Source of the DNA: Pseudomonadota bacterium
Lineage (GTDB): Bacteria; Pseudomonadota; Gammaproteobacteria; Burkholderiales; Rhodocyclaceae
Direction of reading: 5' to 3'
Length of the DNA stretch: 51,641 nucleotides
Assembly: GCA_026399515.1 (NCBI GenBank)
Contig: JAPLQT010000135.1
Span: forward strand, 1-51,641
Shown: in pieces, positions 24,766-34,369 of the stretch
How positions within the stretch are numbered: the first letter of the stretch is position 1
Layout of the letters: every line of letters starts with the position of its first letter
Notes under the pieces: model-generated
Database searches by the model: none
The model's input: only the letters and a program-made list of their open reading frames with translations
What the model was told of the DNA's origin: nothing
Program-made: the position numbers and the translations under genes

Positions 24766-25575
24766 TCAGCTATTGGAACCCGGGTTGTATGCTTCCCCGC
24801 TTGATTTGCGAAATATGAAGTTGCGATTGTCAAGTCTGGCCTCTTCTACAAAGCCAAATCCACCGAGATACTCACGCAGTTTCCGCGCATGATCGTTGGT
24901 GTTTGCTTCCAAGACAAGAAGTGGCGCACCTTGCGAGAGGAGACATTCCGCCCCTCTCAGAACATACAGTTCCGCGCCTTCGACATCTATCTTTATAAGG
25001 CGGACATCAAGAGGATCTATCCCGGTCCGAACCGTAAAATCGTCCAGGGTCACTGCCTCCACTTCCACGTGCGCGCCACTGGCTGTTGGAAGAAGGCTCT
25101 GCGTTCCCGGTGTACCAAGATACAGCCGTGCTCTTCCGGATTTGTCGCCGGCGGCCAGGTTTACCGGCACGATCTCGTCGGCATGGCTGAGGGCAAGGTT
25201 CGTCACCAGCGCCTGATAGTTGTCGGGAAACGGCTCGAATGCATAAACTCGCTGAAATCTGTCCCGATGCCGGAGGCAGAAGCTCCCGCAATAGGCGCCC
25301 ACATCGATCATTACGCCGACTTTCCCCGACAAAGCGGCATCCAGCCATGCACGGGTCGCGCGTTCGTAAAGTGGGTGACAAACCCAGGCGTCGATGCTGG
25401 CGGCTCTAAAGTAGGCGGCCATCCCGTCATTGTTGTATCGGCCGGAAACCCGTGATTGCAAAAACCTCATGACGCTTTCGGGCGCCCGTAAGCGACCTGC
25501 GACATGATTCAACACATAGAACGTCCGCGCACGCCATGAACTCAGCCCCCGTAAAAAACCTATTGTCGGGTGCAC
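24766..25575 (-). CDS. FkbM-family methyltransferase (1 of 4)
   Basis: This 269-residue protein has SAM-binding motif VMIDVGAYCGSFCLRH and FkbM signature LIKIDVEGAELYVLRGA. FkbM enzymes add methyl groups to sugar hydroxyls in polysaccharides and natural products. It is the last gene of the assembly cluster, 4 bases after the previous methyltransferase. The acceptor sugar is unknown. Confidence 0.88.
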   Translation of the reverse strand: MHPTIGFLRGLSSWRARTFYVLNHVAGRLRAPESVMRFLQSRVSGRYNNDGMAAYFRAASIDAWVCHPLYERATRAWLDAALSGKVGVMIDVGAYCGSFCLRHRDRFQRVYAFEPFPDNYQALVTNLALSHADEIVPVNLAAGDKSGRARLYLGTPGTQSLLPTASGAHVEVEAVTLDDFTVRTGIDPLDVRLIKIDVEGAELYVLRGAECLLSQGAPLLVLEANTNDHARKLREYLGGFGFVEEARLDNRNFIFRKSSGEAYNPGSNS

Positions 25576-25579
25576 TGGC

Positions 25580-26362
25580 TCATCCCCGGTCTTCGTTCAA
25601 TGTTCGAACCGTGACGGAACTCTCGACGCGGCTCAACCACCCGCGGAGCGGCGGCGGCCAATGGCGGTAACGTTCAAGCTGCCCTATCCGCCCGCGTCCC
25701 GCCTTCTTGACCAAGGCATAAACGCTACCATCGATATCGATCGCGTGCAGACCCAAGCGTGCGCCCATTACAGCGCAGTCTTCGAGGTCGAAGCCACGCC
25801 AGCGGCGGTCGACCCCCGGCGTACTGACGACCCACCCCAGCCCGACCCGGTCGGTGAAAATAGCGCCTTGAGGGCGGAGCGCGTCCGCGTACCAGGCAAG
25901 CATGGTCGAGAGATGTTTAAGGCAGCATGCAAAGCCAGTCGGGTTGTTGTCGACGATCGCATCGAAGCCCTCGCCGGATGGATCGTTCCAGTACCGATAC
26001 TTGTTCCACTGCAGCACTTCGTAATTGGAAATTGCCAAGGCTTGCCCCCGGGCAATCTCGGCCGGCGAGACACTCATGCCGACGATGCCCCTGACCCGGT
26101 GAGCGAAGCGCTTGGCGAGTCGGGAATTTCCGATACCGACGTGAAGGATGCGGCTGTCGCTATTGACGAAATCGAGCAGGCGTCGCTCGATCCTGAGCTG
26201 ATCCCGGGATGTCTTGATTTGCGACCAGTCCCTCCACTCCTTCAAGTCCTCGATGCCCGGTTGCTCCTCCTCACCGCAATCCCCCAAAAGGCCCTGAAAG
26301 CGTGGCTCAGGGAAGTCTTCAGCTATCGCTTCGAAGCGCGTCTGATCATTCCCTTCTCTCAT
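25580..26362 (-). CDS. SAM-dependent methyltransferase-like protein
   Basis: From ATG 26362 (ATGA overlap with the wecB stop) the protein has 260 residues. A Rossmann-type SAM motif ILHVGIGNSRLAKRF is followed by VGMSVSPAEIA and an acidic DAIVDNN segment. The family is less typical than the other methyltransferases here; a different small-molecule transferase is possible. It is translationally coupled to the broken wecB upstream. Confidence 0.7.
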   Translation of the reverse strand: MREGNDQTRFEAIAEDFPEPRFQGLLGDCGEEEQPGIEDLKEWRDWSQIKTSRDQLRIERRLLDFVNSDSRILHVGIGNSRLAKRFAHRVRGIVGMSVSPAEIARGQALAISNYEVLQWNKYRYWNDPSGEGFDAIVDNNPTGFACCLKHLSTMLAWYADALRPQGAIFTDRVGLGWVVSTPGVDRRWRGFDLEDCAVMGARLGLHAIDIDGSVYALVKKAGRGRIGQLERYRHWPPPLRGWLSRVESSVTVRTLNEDRG

Positions 26363-27428
26363 GTGCCGCTTTTCCCAGGCACGCCCGAGGTGGCAAACAC
26401 GCCCTGCTTGAAGCTTGCCACGACCCGCGCCGCCGTCTGCCCATCCCACAGATCGGGAACGCTTCCCTTCGGCCAACGGCCCGCGAACACTTCCTCGACC
26501 GCTGCTTCAACCGTCTCCATCCGCACCAATCGATTGGTCCCTTGCATGACCGTCACCGGACGCTCGGTGTTCTCGCGTAGCGTCAGGCAAGGTATGCCCA
26601 GGTAGGTCGTCTCCTCCTGAATGCCACCGGAATCGGTGAGCACATACGCCGCGCCGAATACCAGACTCATGAATTCCACATAACCCACCGGTTCCCGCAT
26701 CCGCATGCCGGGGCAGGCTGCGAGCCCAGCCCACTGGCCCGCGGCCTCCAGCCGCGCGCGCGTCCTCGGGTGCACGGGAAACACCAACGGCATCCTCGCC
26801 GCCAGGCGGCGCAAGACGCCGGTCAGCCCTGCCAGCCGTCCGCTGTCGTCCACATTACTCGGCCGATGCAGCGTCACAACTCCGTAACCGTGCGACGCGA
26901 GTCCGAGGGCCTCGCTCAAGCCCTGCCGCTCAATCTCCGGGCGCATCATCTCGAGCGAATCGATCATGATATTGCCAACCCGAACGATGCGTTCGTGCGG
27001 AATCCCCTCGCGCATGAGGTTCTCGTCGGCATCCGCGGACGGCGTCCACAGCAGATCGACCAGCACGTCCGTTGCGAGGCGATTGAGTTCTTCCGGCATG
27101 CCGCGATCGCCGCTGCGCAGCCCCGCTTCCAGATGCGCTACCCGGATGCCGAGCTTTACCGCAGCCAACTGCAGGCCTTCTCGTAGGCGACCATCACTCC
27201 GGCGGTCTGCTCGGCGTGCGTGCCGCTGCCCACGCCCAGATGCACCTCCGGATCCGGCAGGCGCAGGTCGCGAAAGAACGCATCGGACATGTTCGCATCG
27301 TAGTGCTGCCCGGTGTGCACCAGGCGTACGGTACACCACGCCGACTCGCGAACCAGCGCGTGATAAAGCGGTGCCACCTTCATGAAATTCGGCCGCGCCG
27401 CCGCGATGAGATCGACCAGTACCGTCAT
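26359..27428 (-). pseudogene. wecB: UDP-GlcNAc 2-epimerase, broken by an internal deletion
   Basis: The N-terminal part (from MTVLVDLIAAARPNFMKVAP at 27428) runs into TAA at 27156-27158. The C-terminal part continues in another frame from about 27174 and is normal, with SGGIQEETTYLGIP and the HPRTRARL region. Comparison with the family places the break between AYEKA and LAAVKLGIRVAHLE. Roughly 20 residues, including the conserved GDxNST segment with a catalytic Asp, are absent. About 60 bases are therefore lost, out of frame. A working enzyme would make UDP-ManNAc. It overlaps both neighbours by 4 bases as an intact operon gene would. Assembly error is the alternative. Confidence 0.85.
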
Positions 27429-28663
27429 TGCACGACTCCCTGTTTTCGCGCGACCCGACCGAGCACGTCGAGCATTCGCGTGGCGAGCACATCGCGATTG
27501 AAGCGGCTGGTAACGAACTCGCGCCCGGCTTTGCCCATGGCGATGCGCTCTTCCCTGTCCGCCGCAAGCCGGAGGATCGCCGCCGCGAGCGCCCCGGAAT
27601 CCTCGGGCGGTATCGAAATACCGGCCCCGGATTCCTTCAGCACCGCTTCGCTTTCCCCCTTCACGCCGAGGATGATCGGGCGCTCGGTGCTCATCGCCTC
27701 GAACATCTTCGAAGGCAGCACATGCCGGAACAACGGCGAATCCCGCAGCAGCACCATGGCCACGTCGCAAAAACGCCAGTACTCCCTGACTTCGGCCTTG
27801 CTCACCGATCCGGCAAAATGCACGTTGTCGAGGCCGCGGCGAACGACCTCGGCCATCAGGGTTTTTTCTTCGGCGCCCGCACCCACGATCACGAAGGCAA
27901 TGTCGCCACGCTCACGTAATTGTTCGGCGGCATCGAGCAGCGTGCCCAGCCCGTGCGCCAAACCGATGGTGCCGACATAGGCCGCGACGAACTTGCCTTC
28001 GCAAGCAAACTTCTCAGCCAGCTTCCCGGACCGCTCTCCGGGCCGGTAAGCCTCCAGATCCGCGCCATTGGGCACGACTTCGATCTTGCCGGCATCGATG
28101 CCGTTCTTCGAAAGTATCTCGCGGAACGACTGCGTCACGCTGACGATCCGTGTCGCCTTGCGGTAGAGAAAATACTCCAGCTTGCGCAGCGCCCGGATAA
28201 GCAGCGTTTCCTTCATGGCGCCGACGGCGACGATCGAATCCGGCCACAGGTCGCGCAGTTCGAACACCCACGGCAGCCGCTTCAAGCGCGAAACCACATA
28301 GGCCGCGCACGGCGTGAAAAACTGCGGCGAGGTGGATACGATCACGTCCGAACGCGGCAGAAATGGCGTGGCGAGAATCGCCACGACCATGAAGCTGACA
28401 TAATCGAGCGTCCGGCGCAGAAAACCTTCGTTCGCCGTGATGTAGGTCCACAGGCGAATGACCTCCACCCCGTCGATCCGCTCGCGTTGCCACAAACGGT
28501 TGCGATAGCCCTCGAAGATCTTCCCGGCCGGGAAATTCGGCGCCGTCGTCACCACCGTCACCCGGTGTCCGGCAGCGGCCCAGCGCTTGGTGTGCTCATG
28601 CGTGCGCGAGGCAGGCGCATTCGTTTCGGGCGGAAAATTATCGGTCAGGAAAAGAATATGCAC
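27425..28663 (-). CDS. Glycosyltransferase family 4 (WbuB-like)
   Basis: This 412-residue GT-B enzyme starts MHILFLTDNFPPETNAPASR, with a donor-binding half containing PNGADLEAYRPG and PSKMFEAMSTERPIILG. The N-terminal pattern matches WbuB-type enzymes, which transfer amino sugars such as N-acetyl-fucosamine. Pairing with wecB by a 4-base overlap fits an N-acetyl-aminosugar step. Donor identity is inferred. Confidence 0.87.
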   Translation of the reverse strand: MHILFLTDNFPPETNAPASRTHEHTKRWAAAGHRVTVVTTAPNFPAGKIFEGYRNRLWQRERIDGVEVIRLWTYITANEGFLRRTLDYVSFMVVAILATPFLPRSDVIVSTSPQFFTPCAAYVVSRLKRLPWVFELRDLWPDSIVAVGAMKETLLIRALRKLEYFLYRKATRIVSVTQSFREILSKNGIDAGKIEVVPNGADLEAYRPGERSGKLAEKFACEGKFVAAYVGTIGLAHGLGTLLDAAEQLRERGDIAFVIVGAGAEEKTLMAEVVRRGLDNVHFAGSVSKAEVREYWRFCDVAMVLLRDSPLFRHVLPSKMFEAMSTERPIILGVKGESEAVLKESGAGISIPPEDSGALAAAILRLAADREERIAMGKAGREFVTSRFNRDVLATRMLDVLGRVARKQGVVQ

Positions 28664-28669
28664 GACCGC

Positions 28670-30328
28670 CTATCTTTCGATCGACCTGAGACTGATCGCA
28701 ATTGAGAACGGCGGCCTTCCCGAGACCGCCCAAAAGAGCACAGAGCGCTCCAAAGACAGCCCGAACTCCGGCGAGTAGCGGCCTGTTTCCTTGTCTAGCC
28801 TCACTCCCGCCATTTCAAGGGCCAGCATCAGCTTGTCGCCTGACGGCAGGTCGAGCTGCCATTGCGCCTCGCCCAGGCGTCGCGCCGTCACGTCCGGGTG
28901 CAGCGGAATGCGTCCGATCGCGCGGTGCTCGCCGACACCCTCGACCTCGTCGGTCCATCGAACCGCATTGCCAGTAAGCTCTATCGTGCGCCGGTGCATC
29001 GGCCTTCCTGGCAATCGCCGATAGCCGTCATGCGCGCACGAGGCGTGCAAGGCTTCGGCGTCCTCGGAACAACTCAATCCCACCGGATACGCCCGCCGCG
29101 CCACCCTGAAACCATCCCACGCTTCCGAAGAGTTCTCGCCGTCGATCTCGACCGTGTTGTGCGCAGCCGTGGAACGCTCCCAATGCCGGATCGCGCCACG
29201 TCCATAGCAAGATGTTCCCGAATTGCAGATCACACGCTGCCGGCCCCAGGAAAGCTCGAACGACAATGTATCGGCGTGTGCATGGCCGGGAAGATAGTCC
29301 GGCCCCACCGCTCCGACATCGAAAAGCACCGTCATCGGTCCCTGTGCGAGGCGAATATAGCCGCTCTCTTCAAACGCAACCAATCGGTGTTCGTATCCGC
29401 GCGGACCTTCGATCCCCAGCCTTTTGGCGTAGGCGCCCAGTTCGCCAGACTCCGCCGCAATCCCGAAAGCCGCATCGTTGAAAAACGCGATGCCGCCATC
29501 CGGATGGCTCATCGTGTGCGCCCAGCGCTGCATCCGCCCCACCGTTAGCCTCAGCGACGCAAGCAGGTTCTCGTCGATGACACCGGGATAGCTGTTGGAA
29601 AGATTGATCAGGTCGAGCACGTCCTCCAGCACGATGGCATGGTACATGGGGCTGCGCTCGAAGTGCCCGCCGTCGGCGAGCACCTGCTCGTCGAGCTGCG
29701 CCTCAAGAATCTCCATGCCCGTATTCAGCCAACGCTGCGCTTCAGCGCCTTCGAAGAAACATCCGGCAAACACCAATCCTTTGGCGTTTGCCAGCAGATG
29801 ATTGCCCAACAGGTGCCACTCGATCCGTGAAGCGAGGCGGCGTGCCTGTATGGCCAGACTATGCCGAGCCGGCTCGTTCAGATCTCCATTCGATAGCACC
29901 CATTTGATCCAGTTCACGATACGCAGCGAGGTGGGATACGGATCCCAACCGCAACTTCGTCCCACCGGGTTCTCAGCGATCCAGCGGGCGATCAGGGCCC
30001 GATGCCAGCCGGCCCGCTCGACCGTGCCCTCCGCGCAGAGATCGTCGAAGTAATGCAGGTTGTAGAGCCAGAGCGCTTCCCAGCGCGGGTTGTTCCAGTC
30101 CTCAGCCCCCGCCAGACGATGCGCTTCATTCAAAAAACAAAACGTGTCGGCGGCAAGCATGGAACACCGTTTGGGCGCGAACACCACGGCTGGGCGGCAA
30201 GCTCGTTGCGCCGGCGCCGGTCCGCTGTCGAGTTTAAAGAATGATGGAAGTTTGCGCCTCGCCCGCCAGAATATCTGCATCGGCCGGAGGTGGCGGAGGG
30301 TATGGAAATAGTTCGACCACAGAGACAT
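28670..30328 (-). CDS. Heparinase II/III-family protein
   Basis: This 552-residue protein has an alpha-toroid N-terminal region (SRIEWHLLGNHLLANAKGLV, HFERSPMYHAIVLED) and a beta-sandwich heparinase II/III domain (PGHAHADTLSFEL, AHNTVEIDGENSS) with the expected His and Tyr-type residues. No clear signal peptide is present. The family cleaves uronate-containing polysaccharides. In polysaccharide clusters such genes may trim or release chains. It lies 3 bases after the broken oxidoreductase. Confidence 0.85.
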   Translation of the reverse strand: MSLWSNYFHTLRHLRPMQIFWRARRKLPSFFKLDSGPAPAQRACRPAVVFAPKRCSMLAADTFCFLNEAHRLAGAEDWNNPRWEALWLYNLHYFDDLCAEGTVERAGWHRALIARWIAENPVGRSCGWDPYPTSLRIVNWIKWVLSNGDLNEPARHSLAIQARRLASRIEWHLLGNHLLANAKGLVFAGCFFEGAEAQRWLNTGMEILEAQLDEQVLADGGHFERSPMYHAIVLEDVLDLINLSNSYPGVIDENLLASLRLTVGRMQRWAHTMSHPDGGIAFFNDAAFGIAAESGELGAYAKRLGIEGPRGYEHRLVAFEESGYIRLAQGPMTVLFDVGAVGPDYLPGHAHADTLSFELSWGRQRVICNSGTSCYGRGAIRHWERSTAAHNTVEIDGENSSEAWDGFRVARRAYPVGLSCSEDAEALHASCAHDGYRRLPGRPMHRRTIELTGNAVRWTDEVEGVGEHRAIGRIPLHPDVTARRLGEAQWQLDLPSGDKLMLALEMAGVRLDKETGRYSPEFGLSLERSVLFWAVSGRPPFSIAISLRSIER

Positions 30329-30331
30329 CGG

Positions 30332-32433
30332 CTAATTCGCCGCCTGCTGCGCGAGTATGCTGACGCGGCCGACTTCGAGCAACTCGTCGAACGGGATCGG
30401 GCCAGGCCCGCCGGCCTGGATGGCATGCACGAATGCCGCCGCACAGGCGCGCTGCCCCTTGTCCTGCCGCCACAGATTCATCTTGCCGAAGCCCGGCCAG
30501 CCGTAGCCGCGCAAGCGCCGGAAGTTGTCCAGTTGCAGCACTCTGCCGGCGCAGAACACCTCCAGCCGTTCCTTGGGAAAAGCCTTGCTGCCATTGGAGA
30601 GGTAATGCACCGTGCCCATCGATCCGTCGGCGAACGCCAGTTGCAGCGTGACCGTGTCGCCGGTCGCCACGCTCATGGCGCTGCGTTGCCACCCAGTGAT
30701 CGGGCTGCCCGCCAGAAAGCGCAGCAGATCGATGAAATGGCAGACCTCGCCGACGATTCGTCCGCCGCCTACGGCAGGGTCCTGCGTCCAGTGCGTCAGC
30801 GGAATCGCGCCGGCATTCACCGTCATGACGAAGGCCTTCGCCCCGAAAACGCCACCCAGCAGATCTTTCATCTTCCGCACCTGCGGCGCAAAACGGCGAT
30901 TGAAGCCAACCATCACCACAGGTACCTGTCCGGCATCGAGCTTAGCCCGGTGCGCCTCCTCAATCGCTTCCAGTTCATCCAGCGTCAAGCACAGCGGCTT
31001 CTCGACGAAAACATGTTTGCCGCGCTCCAGCGCCGCCAGGACAAAGCGTGCGTGGCTGTCGTGGCGTGTCGTGATCACCACGGCAGTCACGTCCTTATCG
31101 CTCATCACCGCACCGACATCGGTGGTTGCAGCCTCGATGCCGAACTTGCGCGCCGCGTGCAAACTGCTGACCCCCTGGGCGGAGGTGACACTCTTGATCT
31201 GTGCGCCAGTTGCCTTGAAGGCCGGGATCAGCACCGACGTGGCATAGTTCCCCGCACCGATCAGCCCCAGCACTGGCACGCCCGGTAGCGCCTGGCCCGG
31301 CGTCGCGGAAACATGCACCGTCGCCCGCCGCAGTTCGGGGTCCGGCTGTTCGCTCGCCGTCGGATAAGTCAGCAGGATACCCAGCGATGGTTCATCGGCG
31401 CCCAGCAAGGCATAAGCGTTCCCGGCTGCCTCAATGGGAAACCGATGCGATACCAGCCGCCCCACATCGAGCCGCCCGGCGGCAAGCATGTCGAGCACCG
31501 CTTCGAAATTTCGCTGCTCGGTCCAGCGCACGAAACCCACCGGGTAGTCGTGCCCCTTCTCCTCGTACTCCGGATCGTAACGTCCCGGCCCGTACGAACA
31601 TGACACCTGGAAGGACAGCTCCTTCTCAAAGAAATCTGCGCGCGACAGTTCCAAGCCCGTCACGCCCACCAGCACGATACGCCCGCGCTTGCGGCACATC
31701 CGCGCCGCCTGGTGCATCGGTTCGTTGCTCTGTGTGGCGGCCGTGACGATCACCGCATCCACGCCCCGCCCACGGGAGAACGCGCCCAGCCCAGCCGCAA
31801 CCGGATCCTCGCCGCGCGACAGGTCAACGGTATCCGCCCCGAACTCGCGCGCCAACGCAAGCTTCGCCCCATCGAAATCGATACCCAGCACCCGGCAGCC
31901 GTTGGCGCGCAGGAGCTGTGTCGTCACCAGGCCAATCAATCCCATGCCGACGACGGCGACGCATTCCCCCAGCGTCGGCTGCGCCAGGCGTATGCCTTGC
32001 AGCGCAATGGCGCCGACCACGGTAAACGCCGCCGCTTCGTCCTCAACGCCGTCAGGCAGCTTCGCGCAGAGGTTGGCGGGCACGACCACGACTTCCGCAT
32101 GCTTGCCATTCGAGGCGACCCGATCGCCCGGCGCAAAGCCGCTTACCCCAACGCCCACCGCCAGCACTTCGCCGACGTTGCAGTAGCCCATCGCCACGGG
32201 CTGATCGAGCTTATTGCGCACCGCCTCGATGGTCGACAAGAGTCCATCGGTTCCGATCTTGTCGCGCAGTCGAGCAGATTCGCCTTGCCGAAGTCGACCA
32301 GCATGCGCTCGGTACCGGCCGAGACCAGCGACACGCGGGAGCGGATCAGAACCTGCCCCGCGCCTGCGTGCGGACAGGGGACGTCAGCCACCTCGGTGGC
32401 GCCGGTTTTGAGGTTTTGAAGTATCTGTCTCAT
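30332..32433 (-). pseudogene. Bi-domain dehydrogenase/Gfo-Idh-MocA oxidoreductase, frame broken near the 5' end
   Basis: The first 55 residues (from MRQILQNLKTGATEVADVPC at 32433) end in LVDFGKANLLD at 32269. The rest continues in another frame from DKIGTDGLLSTIEAV (32263) through a zinc-type alcohol-dehydrogenase-like domain and a Gfo/Idh/MocA domain (LIGAGNYATSVLIPAF, VFVEKPLCLTLDEL). The family normally has about 13 residues of the form KARQQPDKVKxVL in between; only five bases (32264-32268) remain. Thus about 34 bases are lost. A TTG at 32239 could start the long fragment. This fusion is typical of polysaccharide clusters; its substrate is unknown. Confidence 0.85.
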
Positions 32434-32451
32434 GCCCTGTTCTCTCGGCTT

Positions 32452-33474
32452 TCAAACGCTACGGCCCAGTCGCCGAACAGCGTTGCGTATGGGCCCTAGC
32501 ACAACCCAGGCCGGGCCGGTTCTGGCATGCAGCTTCAGCTTCTCGCGGGCCAGGGAAAGAAGATCGGCTACTGCACCGCCCGAGGTAGCGTTCCTGATCG
32601 CTTCGCCGTCCAGGTTGATGCGAGGGAATGAGGACGCGTGGTCGAGCGCCGTGAGCGGTCGGCTGTGACAGGTGAAACCTGCACGGAACACGCTGCGAAC
32701 GACTCGCTCGGCGTATGTCGTGACGGCGCCATAAGGATAGACGAATGGAAGCGAACCGGCCGGCTTGCCGCTTAGCTCGGAAATGGAGGCTGCGGAATTG
32801 GTGACTTCCAATTCAATCTCTCGGTTGGTCAGCAAGGCAAAAGAGCGGTGTGTGACGGACTGAGCACCAAACTCGATGAGACCACTGAGCCCTTTGATGT
32901 CGGCTTCGGTCATGGTCACGCGTCCAAGGTCCGGGATTCCCGCGACGATTTCGGCGAGTTCCTCGAGTTGGTTGTGAGTCAGGGAAGTGCGAAACGCTTC
33001 GCTCGGGACGCCGAGCGGTTGCGCCAGCAAATCGCGGAGCGATGGAAAACCGCTCGCGGCGACGACACGCCTGACATGGGGGTGCGAGACGAACGGCGCA
33101 CATGCCGCCTGTTCAAGTGCGCCCGGATGGTCACGCACCGTGTGGAGCCAGAGGGGAAACGGGTCGCCTGGGCAGCGGAGCGCCCCTGACACGAGAGTAA
33201 TTACGGTCGGGATGCCTTGGGCCGTCAGCAAAGGAAGCGCGCAATCGCGAAAACTCCGATACCCGTCGTCGAATGTCAGGAGCACGACAGCACCGCCACG
33301 ATGTTCAGCCATGAATTCGCCAAAGTTGACGAATCTATATCCCATCCCTCTCAAGGTTCCAATTGTCTCCACCAGGACGTCGGCCGCCACGCTGATGTTG
33401 GCCTCGACGCCGGAATGCGACGGAGATGAACGGTAAATGTCGTGTGCTGCCAGGGCCAAGGATGGAAGTCGCAT
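32452..33474 (-). CDS. Polysaccharide deacetylase (NodB-type)
   Basis: This 340-residue protein has the NodB motif VVLLTFDDGYRSFRD with the catalytic/metal Asp pair. Later segments IEFGAQSVTHRSFALL (metal His) and FVYPYGAVTTYAERVV match motifs of this carbohydrate-esterase family. It removes acetyl groups from N- or O-acetylated sugars. No signal peptide is obvious, so it may act in the cytoplasm on lipid-linked sugars. It lies 18 bases before the oxidoreductase pseudogene. Confidence 0.87.
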   Translation of the reverse strand: MRLPSLALAAHDIYRSSPSHSGVEANISVAADVLVETIGTLRGMGYRFVNFGEFMAEHRGGAVVLLTFDDGYRSFRDCALPLLTAQGIPTVITLVSGALRCPGDPFPLWLHTVRDHPGALEQAACAPFVSHPHVRRVVAASGFPSLRDLLAQPLGVPSEAFRTSLTHNQLEELAEIVAGIPDLGRVTMTEADIKGLSGLIEFGAQSVTHRSFALLTNREIELEVTNSAASISELSGKPAGSLPFVYPYGAVTTYAERVVRSVFRAGFTCHSRPLTALDHASSFPRINLDGEAIRNATSGGAVADLLSLAREKLKLHARTGPAWVVLGPIRNAVRRLGRSV

Positions 33475-33546
33475 GCTAACTGTTCACTCTGCGTAGCTCG
33501 TCGACAGCATACGATCGAATCGTACCTGCAAGGAGATAAATTCGTT

Positions 33547-34362
33547 TCACTTTATGGCCTCGATCAACATGAACAAGCCATGCCCCGGTAGCGCCCATCG
33601 CAACAATCGGCGCGGCCAGAGACGCTTCGCCAAAGACAACATCCAACCCCGATGGCGTTGCCCGGCGTCGGATTCGAGCAGATCACCGTGGGTCAGCACC
33701 GTCGCTACCCTGACCTCGGCAAATTGCCGGAAAAGTCCTCGCGCCTCATTCAAGGTGTAGGCCTTCGTGCCAGGGCTTTCGAGATGATTCGCATAGATAT
33801 CGTCGAGGCTTTGCCACGGCTTCCCCGCCAGCAATGCGTAGCGCAACCAGAGCATGTAGCCGACCAGCGAGTGCTTGTGGTAAATCATAATCCGTGCCGT
33901 GCCCCCGCGCCGCAGTACCCGCCAGACCTCGGCTATGGCGCGCATCGTATCCGGGCTGTGATGCAGAACGCCCCATGAGTAGACTCTATCGAAGGATGCA
34001 TCCGAAAACGGCAGAGACTCGGCATCCGCCACCCGAAGATCGGACACCAGTCCAAACAAGTCGAAACGTCTGCGCGTATGTTCCACGGCGCGATCGGTCA
34101 AGTCGATTCCCGTGAGTTTTGCGCCCGCTTGCGCAAAGCGCTGGTGATCGGCGCCCAGCCCGACACCAATTTCCAGCACGTCCAGATCGCTTGAGGCATC
34201 GAAGTGGGCAAAGCTTTCGATAAACGGCTCCAGTGAATAGCGTTTACTCATCTGCGCCAAATAGCCAGGCTTATCCGAGGCATCGAGAAGCAATCGTTCC
34301 CCGCACGACGCCTCATTCCAAAAATCGCGCACTTCTTTCTTCAGGTCATCCACTCGTTGCAT
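33547..34362 (-). CDS. Class I SAM methyltransferase
   Basis: From ATG 34362 the protein has 271 residues; GAGGAACGG directly before the ATG sets the start, and the longer frame upstream is not coding. The SAM motif is VLEIGVGLGADHQRFAQAG, followed by GIDLTD and an SFDRVYSWGVLHHS segment. It is clearly paralogous to the methyltransferase at 38102-39034 (shared LEIGVGxG, GIDLTDxAV, SWGVxHHS). Acceptor unknown. Confidence 0.85.
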   Translation of the reverse strand: MQRVDDLKKEVRDFWNEASCGERLLLDASDKPGYLAQMSKRYSLEPFIESFAHFDASSDLDVLEIGVGLGADHQRFAQAGAKLTGIDLTDRAVEHTRRRFDLFGLVSDLRVADAESLPFSDASFDRVYSWGVLHHSPDTMRAIAEVWRVLRRGGTARIMIYHKHSLVGYMLWLRYALLAGKPWQSLDDIYANHLESPGTKAYTLNEARGLFRQFAEVRVATVLTHGDLLESDAGQRHRGWMLSLAKRLWPRRLLRWALPGHGLFMLIEAIK

Positions 34363-34369
34363 CCGTTCC

